64,000 bases of DNA from positions 10,582,164-10,646,163 of the forward strand of contig NC_066332.1 of the NCBI RefSeq assembly GCF_022539315.1, read 5' to 3'. Shown here piece after piece: positions 1 to 12,400 of this stretch. Each line of letters starts with the position of its first letter. The first letter of the stretch is position 1. A program made the position numbers and the translations under genes. This DNA is from Serinus canaria (lineage: Eukaryota > Chordata > Aves > Passeriformes > Fringillidae). The notes beneath the pieces are model-generated. The model was not told the DNA's origin. It saw nothing but the letters and a program-made list of their open reading frames with translations, and searched no databases.

Positions 1-334
1 TCAAAAAAAGGAAAAAAAACCAAAAACACTTTGCCTCCAATGTTGATGTTCATTTTTAGGTTTCATCTTTTTACAGTTGGGATTTTATTTAACTTTTGAG
101 TTGATGAGGAGAAAGTTGCCTGGAGTTCTGTTACTGCTTTAGCCAGATGGTGTTTTCTACTGGTCTCTGAGACTGCTCTTAATTCAAATTTTGTCTTTTT
201 TACACTTCTCTATAAATTTTGATACTATCCATACCATTGGAAAGGTGTAATTACTGTCCCTGCTTGGATTTGCCACAGGAATGTGTGGACTGTGAGGACT
301 GTTAGTGATACAAGTGTTTGCCTTCTGTGAAACA

Positions 335-452
335 AGAGCTTGGACAAGGCTCTCAGGGACAGGATGGGATTGTTGGGGTGTCCTGTGTATGGCCAGGGGC
401 TGGACTTGATCCTCATGGATTCCTTCCAAACCAGGGTATTCCATGATTCCTC
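335..452 (+). mobile_element. CR1 LINE 3'-end fragment
   Basis: Contains the CR1 3' consensus pattern (GGGATTGTTGGGGTGTC, CAGGGGCTGGACTTGATCC, then a CCATGATTCC tail). It resembles the copy at 3935-4168. The 5' part is missing, as is usual for truncated CR1. Confidence 0.7.
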
Positions 453-2511
453 TCCCTCATTGTTATCTCTGTGGTTAGAAGGTTCTCCATCAATCCTCAT
501 TCACAGGGGCTGATTCCTGTGTCTGTGTTGTTCCAGCCACCCTTTCCTTCCATCAAACCTCACAATTCAAGGCTGTTTCCCTTTGTTGTCTGGCTCAGGC
601 TGGGGCTTTCCAGGCCACCCCACAGCAGGTGGTTCCCTTTAGGACTCCTGTTGTGGTGAAAAATGATGGTTGAAGTTCTGAACTATTTCTTATCTTCTCA
701 AGAGCAGCTGTTTCCTAAGTGGAGCATCCTTCAGCTCTATGGGGACATACCTGGGAAAAAACACAGGCACACAAAAAATTTCAAAAATCCCTTCTGAAAA
801 TCTAAATTTGCCCTATCTGCTCATTCACTGATGTTTCAGGTAGCTCTCACACATGAGGAGTGACCTCCCTCCAATCAGCCGTGTTGACTCAAAATCCAAG
901 TGCCCTGAACTTAACCCTTTGTGTGGTTGTTGCTCTTGTGGGAGCCTTATCCCCTCTAAAAACACTACTGAATCTACTGAGTGATGAATGCTGTGACAAA
1001 GGGAATTTTCAATTATTCTACTTTGGAGCAGCTTAGGTCCAAAGGAAGAGTCAGAGACTTGATGATTTTGGTGGTAGCACCAAGAAACACCTGAGTGTGT
1101 CTGAAAATGTCACCTTTGGTTCAGACACTTGTATGTTCTGTGTAGAAGCAACACAAGTCTCCCAGCCTTTCTTCTTCTCTTCCATTCCCTGTGGATGCCA
1201 TTACTATCACTCCAGGGATTGGTAGTGTTGCCTCAATGCTGTCCTGTTTCTCTTCAGGCTTGGGGTTTGATCCATGCACATTCTGGTGGATGCTTGTCAC
1301 TCTGGGCTGGTCACACTGTCGCCCCCACCTTCCCCTGGAAGTTGCCCACACTTTGTTCACAAGCTCAGCCTATTTAGGTCTTCCTAGAAAGTTTGTACCC
1401 TGAAACTTAGGGTGCCACAGATATCCTTCCTTGTATCAGTTTTTAAGATACTGTTAAGCCAACAGAGTTGCTTATCCTGGGTTTTCACTTCCTCTACTGT
1501 ATTCCTCTGGAATTCTAGCCTAGAAAGACATGTCTCTTTGTCTTGACCTTATTGCCTGTTTCTATGCACCCTGCTTGAATTTGGCTTCACTTCTCAAAGA
1601 TGTCCTGTTTCCTACCTGAATTAAATTGATTTCTATCTTACTGTTTCCCTAAGGCTACAAAGTTTTAGTGATTTAACTCTTGGAAGATACACTCCTGAGC
1701 CTCTCCTGGACTACCTCTCCCCAGTCTGTACTTTTAAGACATCACCCATGTTTCATCTGAGGTGCCAGGGAACTGTTTGCACTTCAGTAAAGCCTGTTCA
1801 TGTATAGACTCAGCTATTCCATAAGTTCCTCCAGACCTGAACAGGTGCTAACCCTCTCCCACATTCCTGCATCTTCAGTCATGCTTCACTGCTTCTCTAA
1901 TTTCCTGCCTTATGGAATCTTAGGCATTTCAGAGATATCCAAGCCCAGACATCCTACCACAAACAACCTGGTCTTCACCTTCTTAACTGACAGCTTTAAT
2001 TTTGCTTCCTGAATTCCTCATCCTCACCCAGTTGTTTTTTATCCCTTAGCCACCCTTGCTTTCTGCCTGGGGCTCTCAGAGGAGCTGTCTAGACACTGAA
2101 GTGCCATTTTCTAAGGTGGCAGGCAGTTCTTCACTAGCACTATAAACTAATACTGGATTTGTGCCTCTTGCCATCAGCTGGAATAGCCTGGGCTCAGGAC
2201 CACCCTCTGGAGCTTACTGGCTAGATCCTTTCACCTACCTCACATTGCTCCCCATCTGCCCTGAAACATTCCTGCTAAATGATGTGGGATAGCCTTGAGC
2301 CAGAGCTGCTCTTTGATGCAACTTGCCATGTATCCTCCTGTCCCTGCCTGGCTGCAGGGGCTCAGCTGGTCCACCTCCCAGGCACTGCTGTGTCTGAGCC
2401 TGCCCTTGGCCTGTGCTGGGAGCAGCAGGGGCAGGGGAGGAGTTGCCGGAGCCAAAAAGCAACCCCTGCACTCCTGGAATTTTGCGTGTGCTACAATCCC
2501 AAAATAATTTA

Positions 2512-2745
2512 TCGTGAAAGGAACCTTAAAGCCCTACCCACTCCACCCCCTGCCATTGGCAGGGACACCTTCCCCTATCCCAGGCTGCTCCAAGCCCCGT
2601 CCAGTCTGGTCTTGGGCACTGCTGGGGATCAAGGGGCAGCCACAGCTTCTCTGGGCACCCTGTGCCAGGGTCTCTCCACCCTCACAGTGAACAATTTTTC
2701 CCTAATATCCCATGTCACCCTGCCCTCTGGCAGTGCGCTCTGCTC
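2512..2745 (-). mobile_element. CR1 LINE fragment, inverted
   Basis: Reads as reverse CR1: CTTAAAGCCC, GGCAGGGACACCTTCC, TCCAAGCCCCGTCCAG, GGGCAGCCACAGCTTC, GCACCCTGTGCCAGGG, CCCTGCCCTCTGGCAGTG. The terminal octamer repeat is degraded. Confidence 0.85.
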
Positions 2746-3315
2746 TCAGAGTTCTCCTCTCACTGCTGGTACATGTTCAGATAGTTATAAGAATTTGGTT
2801 TCTGGCACCCTACCAAACAAGTTATGGTGTAGATCTCACTCCTGTCACTTTATTTGCATACCCCTGGTCCCCACTGCTAAATTTCTGGGCAGATTTGTGT
2901 CTTCCTTCCTTCCTTACAATGTATCCCGTTCTCTCAGGCAGAAAGTGGTTGGCCATTCTTTACCAGAAAATCTGTGTGTACCTGCTACAAGAAAACAAAA
3001 ACTCCATGTAAATTATTGACTATTTCCTTAAACCCTCATGAATTCTTAAATACAGAGGTTGTTCCAAAGGCATCCTGAGAAGTACTAGGATACTTAGTAT
3101 GAGCCCAGAGGTGAGGCCTGAGGTGAAAGGAGGTTGTCTTCTCTCAGCTCATTCCTGGCAGTATGTTTTGTCTCACTTGTGAGGCTGTGCTGAGACAGAT
3201 ATGAAGAGGAAGAGGCAAAGCCCTGCATGTTGAGTTTGGGGAAATGTGAGCTGCTCTGGGGCAGATTTTTGATTGCTCAGTCCTCATCTTGCCTTTCATG
3301 ATTTCTCTTCTCCAG

Positions 3316-3429
3316 ACTTTGTTCCAGTTATCCCCAAAAGCTGCTGGTCCCTGTCTGGATCACTGACAAGGAGCTGGAGAATGTGGCTTCATTCAGGTCA
3401 TGGAAGAGGATTCCTGTGGTGGTGTACAG
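3316..3429 (+). CDS. MTMR4: MTMR4 exon (linker before phosphatase domain)
   Basis: 114 bases with a CAG|A acceptor and an ACAG|GTAAAT donor. It encodes a segment with [18 protein letters not shown] and [10 protein letters not shown], a near-invariant stretch at the start of the myotubularin catalytic region. The final Arg codon is split AG|A with the next exon. The following intron (3430-8340) is the longest MTMR4 intron fully inside the window. Confidence 0.96.
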
Positions 3430-6400
3430 GTAAATGCAAATTCAAATTCCCTCCCCCAAACCCATCTCAGCTGCCATGTCCTCGTAGTGCTGCAGGGGCT
3501 TTGGACAGGGATGGCAGGAAAGCTATTTATCCTTTTGCCTCCTGCTTGCAAAGGAGATGCTCCCAGAGTTCCTTCTCCCAGCACCATCTGCAGCAGGGTG
3601 TTTTCCAGAAGAGAGAAGCAGTGTTCCAGAACTGTCCTTTGCTGTTCTCAGTCAGATTTGAAAGTGTGGGTGACTTTCCTCCTACAGGAGATGTTGCAAG
3701 ATGAGGTCAAATTAAAGTTCTCTCAGAGTTTCAAAATCTTTCCACACGTTGGTCCTTGTCTGGCTGCTACTTTGAAAAGAAATCTGAGCCAAAAGGAGCC
3801 TGCTAGGTGCCCCATGCTCAGCAGGGTGTGCAGGCCTGGACAGACCTGGGTATGCCCAAAGCTGCAGTTTCTCACAAGGGGCAGTGGAGGGGCAGCTCTG
3901 ATCTCTGCTCTTCGACCAGGGACAGGACTCAAGGGAACGGCTGTGTCAGGGATGTTTAGATTGGATTTTAGGGAAAGGTTCTTCCCCCAGAGGGTGCTGG
4001 GCACTGCCCAGGTTCCCCAGGGAATGGTCCCAGGCCCGAGGCTGCCACAGCTCCAGGAGCTGCCAGGGATGCCCAGGGTGGGATTGTTGGAGTGTCTGTG
4101 CAGGGCCAGGGGTTGGACTGTATGATCTTTGGAGGTCCTTTCAAGTTTAGAATAATCTGTAATTCTATTAAATATTCCTGACCAGCCTTCCAGAAGTAAT
4201 CTAGAGGGGCATGCAGGAGGCCACGCAGTCAATGGAGCAGGGCTCTGCAGGGTACAGTCTGGTTCCTCATTAAATGTGTCTCCCAGGAGACTGATGTGTT
4301 TGAAACCAACGGGAGGCTGATGGAAAGGGGCACCCAGGCAGTTGTGCTGTTGTAAAATGTACATTATGGTTTGTAGCCTTAGGCTGTGTGTTAGCAGTCA
4401 CCAAATCCAAATATAAAAAAAACTTAAAAGGTCAGAGCTGTATTGGAAAATACAAAAGTCAGGAAGCAAAACCAGTGAATTTACAGGTACCTTAACTCTG
4501 CATTGTCACACTTCATGGCTTGCTGTTGGATGTGGCAAAACACTGTGTTCCTTCTAGAACTCAGCTCTGCAGCAGAGTGGGAATGAGCACAGCTTATTGG
4601 ATGGAGCCTTTCCCTCCTTGTAGCCAAATCAGCTAAGAAGTTAATTGTATTTGTGATTCCTTTTGCTAAAAATGGACTGGTGCTGGAGCTTGTCCCACTG
4701 TGCCTCCCCACCCGAGGGCAAAAGCCATGTATTTTTCCTACTCCAGCAATTATTTTGTTCCTTGCTTTACATCTCTGTAATGGTACCCAGTAATTTATGA
4801 GCTGAGTACAACCGTTTGCATCCTGGGATCAGATTAGAAGACGCTGACAAGTGATGTTACAAGATGGGGCAAGTGCTTGCCCATGTGTCTCTGGTTTTTG
4901 TGCACTTTTTTTAGTCTTTGCCCTCAAGATTCAAGTCTTTGGAGCAGGAGGATCCTTGAGGGTCGTGGCTGCTTCTACAATGCATTGTGTTGTGTGGAAA
5001 TGAAAAGCCTGACACTCAGCTCCTCCTCCTCACTCAGAGCTCAGGAGAGAATGGATGGGTCCCTTCATCCCAAGGAACTCTGATAGATCTCAGAGCTTTT
5101 GGATAAATCTCACTGGGTCACAGTCAGAGCTGTAAAGCATGATAACAAAGGTAACCCATTATCAGATTTCTTGAAAAAAGTATAAGTTAGCTCTTAAGCA
5201 AAACAGAAATTCAGGTCTCCATCTCAGTCCTCAGCAGAGATGCGCAGGAGAAATGCAGAAGCCTCCAGGCACAATCCACTTCTAAAACAAGGCAAAGGAT
5301 GCAATCAATTATTTAGCTGTGTAGAGAGGCAGACAGGCATGGTGTGGCAGTTCTGGCTCTGTCTGCTCAGCCACCTTGAGGAGACCTTGGGCCTGTGGCA
5401 GCAGGATTGCTCCTCCGAACACTCAGCATCCCCTGCCAGGGGACAGCGGGCACTGCTCCACCCCACAGCTAAACCTCGCTCTCAGGCTCTCACATCCTGC
5501 CACAGTGAGACGGGAGTTTATCCCAACAATCTGGGAAATGGAGCACTTATACGCACACACATCTCAGCTGGGAACCTTTAGGCTCTGCTCAGGAAACCCT
5601 CTCCAGGTTCTTTCTTGTGCTTTAAGCCAAGCTCCTTGACTTGTCCAGGAAATAACAGAGACTTGGGAGATCATAGAATCATGGAAGGGACCTTGAGAAT
5701 TGTCTACTTCCAGCCCCCCTGCTACTGCCTTCCACTAAACTAGGTATTAATCCATTGTGGAGGATTGTTGGAGGTTAAATGGCATGTGCTGACAGTATCG
5801 GATGTGCTCTAGCCTTGTATTTAGAAGGAATCTGTGAGGAAAAACTCAACTGATAAACTACAGAGGCACTTCATATTGCAGCTGTGGACCATGAAAGGGT
5901 CTTGAGTCGTTTAGTCAAAACTAAACTGAGGATCCCTAAAGAATCACTTGCTCCATATAAGTTAAAACACTCTAGCACTTTCTGACATTCCAGTTTCAAG
6001 AAAGAAACTTTTTCCTTTGAGAAAAAACTCCCCAAAACTCCCAGGTAAGAAAAGGCCTTAAATGGTTCCTGTGCTCGTGCTCGGGAGATGTGCAGGGAAG
6101 GCAGAGTCAGGTTCTGGTGCTCCCCTGCCCTGGGAAGCCCCTTGGAAGCTCAGCTGTGGTTTTGGTTCCTCTGCTGGCACCTGCTGTACTTTCTGCTTGC
6201 TGGTGGTTTCACACGCATTGGTGCTGCCACATTTCCTTGTTTACTGGCAGGTCACTGTGTCCCTTGAAGGTCCCCAGCCTTGTTCAGTGCTCAGAGGTTT
6301 GTGTTACCAAGAGTTTTGTGAGTAACCGTGGTGACATCGGCAGCTTTGCCTGGAGCAGCTGCAGTGCCCTGCACCCTGTCCTGCCCCTCAAGCTGCCTGC

Positions 6401-9400
6401 TAGGAGCAGTCCCTGGCACAGCACCTGCCTTTCCCAAAAACGTTCTCAGGCACTGTCTGGGAAAATGTTGTTTGGCACAGGCCAGGAGCTGTGGGTGGCT
6501 CACAAACAGGCTTGGATGATCACAGGCTGGTGCTTAAGTCCACACCTTGGCTCTCTTTCATTTACTACTATAAACAAAGCCTTTGCTGCTCTCTGTTATC
6601 CATCCTTGAGTGATCCTGAAGGCAGAAATAGATCTCCTGGGAGTGACTGCTCTGCAAGTCACCTTGCAAAACAGAGCAGCACTTAAAGTAAAGGGTCCCC
6701 ACAGAGTTTTGACTTGGCCGAACAAACATAATTTCTTTGGAAGGCTTCAGTTTAAAGTCTTCATTGATATTATCTGTGAGATGTCATTAAGGAAGCTACG
6801 TAAACTGACAGAGGACATGAGATATTGGAAAAAAATTGTTCCCTATGAGGGTGGTGAGGTCCTGGCACAGGGTGCCCAGAGTAGCTGTGTCTGCCCCTGG
6901 ATCCCTGGAAACATCCAAGGCCAGGTTGGACACGGTTTGGAGAAACCTTGGACAGTGGAAGGTGTCCCTGCCCATGAAGGGGGTGGAATGAGATGGTTTG
7001 TGGTGTTCCTTCCACCACAAACCATTCCTTGACTCTGTGGTCTCCAGATAAATGCTGCAGCAGGGGTGGTGGAATGATGGAGCATGGTTGGTGTGTGGGT
7101 CTGGTTCAGGGCTGTTGAGTTCATTTTCCCATCTCCTGGAAGGACCAGGCAGCAGGAGCAGCACCTCAGGGAAATGTAACAAACGGGATAGGGATGCTGG
7201 TGTTCTTTCCTGGTGCATCTTTGGAGCATCTGCTATCTTAAATTTCCTACACCCATTTGGGAGAATGGGTGACTGTCTAATGATCACTTGGTGAACCTGC
7301 TACCAAGTGTTGGAACAGTTAGTAGTTCCACATTGCACTGTGGCTGTGAGTCCACTCTTGGTTTTGTTTGTTGTCCAAGAAATACTTGTGTTTCTGAAAC
7401 ATGGCATGACCATTCCAGTGCTTGCTTGTGTCTGTGCCACCCATCTCTGGAGCTTGGTTTGACTCAACATGATCCTTTCTGAGAGGACTTTGTGTCATTT
7501 TAGGATGGTTAAGATGTGAAGCCATAATATTTTATTTCTTACTCCTTTCCCAGTAACTGTTAGCATATCCTTAACCTTCATGCTTCTCTTGAGCACTGAG
7601 TTGAGGCTTTTGAGAGCTTCCCAGTGACCTCAAAGCCTTTAGGATCTGCACCAAACTGCTCCATGTCACAGCTGGGGTTATGCTTTGATCATCTGTAAAT
7701 ACTCTTCACTTATTAATGCTAAATTTCACACTCTCTGGGTCATTCTCTATTGTCAGCAGCTTTGTCACATCACAGTGACTTCCTTTTCCAGGCCAGTTGG
7801 GAATGACTTGACCAGTGTGTTCATGTGAGAAATGCGCTGATTCCTACTTCAGGCCTCCTTGTCAGGAAGCACAGCCAGGGTAGGGTTCACATTTAGGGGT
7901 TGTTGATAAACACCAGCTCAGGCCTCCACCCAGAAACTCCCTGGTCTGATGCCAAGTGAGCTCATATTCCCAAGTTACAGGTGATAAGTGAAATGGTTTA
8001 ACAGTGGGTCTGTAATTGGAGGGAGGAAAAAAAAGAAAGAGAAGGAGAAAACAGAACAGCCTTAAAATCAAGTGGAAGGTGTCCCTGCCCATGGCAGGGG
8101 GGTCAAACAAGATGATCTTCAACCTCCCTTCCAACCCAAACTATTCCATGATTCTATGAAATAACTATTACTTTCCCAAAATGCAACCATAATGATTTTT
8201 AAGTTCTTCTCTCTGGTTTAATTTATAAATGCAGTCATATTTATATTATTGTATATAAATAAATAGTAGTGGTTAGCGTCTCCCAGGCCAGCCCTGCGCT
8301 CCCAGGGGCTCAGCAAGGCTGTGTCTGTGTGTCCCCACAGACATGTGCGCAACGGGGCGGTGATTGCACGCTGCAGCCAGCCCGAGATCAGCTGGTGGGG
8401 CTGGCGGAACGCCGATGACGAGTACTTGGTGACATCCATTGCCAAAGCCTGTGCCTTGAACCCCGGAGTGAGGCCGTCAGGCGCTGCGCCGCATGCTGGG
8501 AGCAGCGATGGTAGCGAGCCCTGCGACGCCGACTTTGGTGAGATGACTCCTGCCAGCCCTCCTGAATGGGGACATTGCTGTCCCAGGGCAGGGCTTTACC
8601 CTAGTGTCCAGAGAGAGAACCTGGGCCCTGTCGTGCTGTGACCGCGGTGTGTGGGTGGCTCTCTGGGCTCACTAAGGAGGGAGGTGCCAGGAGCTCAGTC
8701 CCTGTGTGTCCCTGCAGACTCGTCCTTGACAGCGTGTTCCGGTGTGGAGAATGCAGGAACCCCTCAGAAGCTGCTGATCCTCGATGCCAGGTCCTACACG
8801 GCAGCCGTGGCCAACAGGGCCAAGGGAGGTGGCTGCGAATGCGAAGGTACCAAGGGCCAAGAACATCCCATAGCATCTTCCTCTTGGGCCTGGCAGTGGC
8901 TCTTAGGGCACAGCTGGGGATTGGGACAGCTTTTTGGTGCTTGGTCTCTGGGAGTGTGTTCTCACACAGGGATCTGGTGGGGCTGGATCAACAGGCCAAG
9001 GCCAATTGGATGAGGTTCAATTAGGCCAAGTGCTAGGTCCTGCATTTGGTTCACAGCAGCTCCACTGGAATGTTCCAGGCTGGGGCAGAGTGGCTGGAAA
9101 GCTGCCCAGTGGAAAAGGACCTGGGGGTGCTGGTTGGCAGCAGCTGAACACAGGCCTAGGTGTGCCCAGGTGAGCAACAGGTCAATGACACCTGAGCTGT
9201 ACCAGCAATAAAGTGGTCACAGGGCAGTGACAGTCCCCCTTATCTGGCCACTGGGGTCAGTTTTGTGCCCATTAGGACAAGAAAGACCATTAAGAGGGAA
9301 TGGAGCTGGGAAAGGGCCTAGAGCACCAGGAGCAGCTGAAGGAGCTGGGGAAGGAGCTCAGCCTGGAGAAAAGGAGGCTCAGGGGGGACCTTTTGGCTCT

Positions 9401-12400
9401 GTACAACTCCCTGACAGGAAGGGGCAGCCAGCAGAGGGTCAGGCTCTGCTCCCAGGGAACAAGGCACAGGATGAGTGGAAGTGGCATCAAACTGTGCCAG
9501 GGGAGGTTTAGGTTGAATATAGGAAAAATTTCTTCAGTGAAGTGTTGTCAGGCCCTGGCACAGCTGTCCAGGGCAGTGTTAAGAGTCCCCATCTGTGGAG
9601 GGGTTAACAGATCCATGGATATGGCACTTGGGATCATGGTGAATGGTGGCCCTGGCAGTGTTGGACTCAATGACCTTGAAGGTTTTTCCCAACCTTAGTT
9701 GGGAAAAACCATGAACACCAGGGGTGTTGTGGGAGGGGTGGCTGCACTGGGGTGTGGAGGCAGTTGCCGCAGTAGCAGCAGAGTTGGATTTGATGACCCT
9801 TGTGGGTCCCTTCCAGCTCAGAATGTTCTGTAGCTCCTGTAGCTCTCTCTAAATGTTCCTGTCTCTTGTGTTAGAGTATTACCCCAACTGTGAAGTCGTG
9901 TTCATGGGTATGGCCAACATCCACTCCATCCGGAATAGCTTCCAGTACCTGCGTGCTGTCTGCAGTCAAGTGCCAGACCCCAGCAAGTGAGTGACTCTTC
10001 TTTGAGTTTGATGCCATATCTGTCAGTGACCTTGGGGGGGGGGGGGGGCGGGGGGAGGGGTTTCCTCTCTGTTTTCCTTTTTTTATCCCAGGTTTCTAAC
10101 TGAGAAAATGGAGGGATGGGAAAGTGTTCACAGTGCTTGAATGCTGCTAATTTAGATCCATTAATCCAGAAGGGATTGTGGCACTGGCTCAGTGTCACTT
10201 GGTTGGGTGTATCCTCTGGGAGTTTCTAAAAGTGAGTGTATTTGAGAAAAATTCAATTTGGGGTTGGATTCTTTGCCCTTCTTTCCAGGTTCCCTGGCTC
10301 CTCTGGGACATGTTTTAGAAAAGACTGATTTTCACTGAGGACTCCAAGAAAAATGAAGTTAAAGTTTAAATTTTTTTTTCAGTAGAGAGCTAAACAACCA
10401 TTCTTGCCTTTTTTCCCCTTTGAAGCTGGCTTTCAGCCCTGGAGAGCACCAAGTGGCTGCAGCATATGTCTGTCATGCTGAAGGCAGCAGTGCTGGTCTC
10501 CAGTGCCGTGGACAGAGAAGGGCGTCCGGTGTTGGTTCACTGCTCTGACGGCTGGGACAGGACTCCGCAGATTGTGGCGCTGGCAAAGATTCTCCTGGAC
10601 CCTTACTACAGGACCATGGAGGTAGGATTGTGCTCTGGTGCAGTTCATGTCTGTTCAAAGGCAGCTTTTATCTCAGAATCTCCGTTGAAAGGAGCAGCAC
10701 TGCATTTGGGAATATGCTTAGTGGTATTTCTGAGCTGCTGGGGTGGGTGTTGAGTTTTCCCTGTTCTCTTCCTGCCTGTTTTGGGTGAACTGTTCCTCAT
10801 TCCTCTACCCAGCCTGGGGAAGTGCTGTGGGAAATACCATCTTGTGCTCAAAGTTGAGTTGCTTCCCTACTCTGAATTCTCTGAGCTGGTTACTTCGTAG
10901 ACATAACTGTTAGTTTGTGTCTGGAAACCTCCAACCCTGGTGTGCTTTGCTCCCAAAACAGGCACCGCAGCAGCCTCCTTCCCAGCCTTTCCTGGTGGAT
11001 GGGGCTTGCTCTGTCCTGCCACGTGTCCTCGGCAAAGTCTCTGCAGTTGCTTTTCTTTTAATCACAGGGCTTCCAGGTGCTTGTTGAATCGGACTGGCTG
11101 GACTTTGGTCACAAGTTCGGGGATCGCTGTGGACACCAGGAAAAGGTGGAAGATCAGAACGAGCAGTGCCCAGTTTTTCTCCAGTGGCTGGATGCTGTTC
11201 ATCAGCTTCTGAAGCAATTTCCCTGCCTCTTTGAATTTAATGAAGCTTTTCTGGTAAGAAATACATGTGAGCAGAAACAGAGGGAAGGTCGTGATGTTTT
11301 ACAATACTGGAGTTGAAAGAAAAGAGGTCTGCAGAACCTGAGACATCGTGATGTGATGTGATCACAGAATCCTAGAATGGTTTGGGTTGGAAGGGAACTT
11401 GAAGCCCATCTTGTTCCATCCATCCCCTGCCATGGACAGGGACACCTTCCACTACTCCAGATTGCTCTGTCCAGCCTGGCCTTGGACACTTTCAGGGATA
11501 GGACAGCCACAGCTTCTCTGGGCAGCCTGGTCCAGGACCTCACCACCCTCACAGGGAACAATTTCTCTGTAACATCTCATCTAAATTTGTTTTCTTTTAG
11601 TTTAAATCTGTTCTCCCATGAAGGGGTGCTGGAGGGTTTGCATACTCTGGTTTTCCTGAATCCCTTCTCCAGTCCCTTTCCACCCCAGGGAATTCAGATG
11701 CCAGCAGCAGCACTGGTTTCATTTGCATATCTCAGAGCTATATGGGTCTGAAATATTTTTTTAAAAATTAAATAGAGGAAAAAAATTCATCTCTGTCTTG
11801 CCAAAATATGTAGGACAAGGTTCTAGAGAGTCATTTGGTTTTAGAGGGATGGGTTTGGTATCAGCTGAGTGATACTTTCCCTTCAATTGAAGTGATCCCT
11901 GTCCTGCCCAGTGTGGAAGCAAGGACAGCAGTGAGGTCACCCAGGGTAGGCAGTGCATGAGCCATCCCAGAGGAGGGGAAGACATGTCTCCTGTAGGCGG
12001 GAGACCCCTTTTCCCAGTGGCTCTGAGTGTGGCTCTGCCTCCCTGCCACAGGTGAAGCTGGTGCAGCACACATATTCCTGCCTCTACGGGACCTTCCTGG
12101 GGAACAGCCCCTGCGAGCGCGAGATGCACAACATATACAAGCGCACGTGCTCCGTGTGGTCCCTGCTGCGGGCTGGCAACAAGAACTTCCATAACCTGCT
12201 CTATATGCCTGGATCCGAGCAGGTCAGTAGAGCTCCTGACCCAGCTTTCCAGGCTTTTCCCCTGGCAGGCACTGGGGAGGGGCTGAAGGGGTTTCCAAGG
12301 TGTTGGGGTCTGACGTGGGTGGCGTCACAGGTGCTGCATCCAGTGTGCCACGTGCGTGCCCTGCACCTCTGGACAGCCGTGTACCTCCCGGCCTCCTCGC

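Larger units (their letters stand above)
1..3315 (+). other. MTMR4 intron, 5' part cut by window edge
   Basis: No exon was found here. The exon expected just upstream, which ends the PH-GRAM region, is not in these 3.3 kb, so the intron starts left of the window. It holds two CR1 fragments (about 335-452 and 2512-2745) and otherwise unique, non-coding-looking sequence. The acceptor is TCTTCTCCAG ending at 3315. Confidence 0.8.
3430..8340 (+). other. MTMR4 intron with several CR1 insertions
   Basis: 4.9-kb intron bounded by GTAAAT and GTCCCCACAG. It carries four recognisable CR1 fragments (3935-4168, 5668-5760, 6828-7042, 8070-8160). The rest is unique sequence in which I see no exon, RNA gene or conserved motif. 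Open frames here are short and run through the CR1 pieces. Confidence 0.85.

Noticed and set aside
2279..3019. 246-codon + strand frame
   Set aside because: Passes through an inverted CR1 and an intron; it has no domain, and the real MTMR4 exon starts at 3316 with proper splice signals.
3400..4125. 241-codon + strand frame overlapping an MTMR4 exon
   Set aside because: Wrong frame relative to the exon, reads through the donor at 3430 and then into a CR1 copy.
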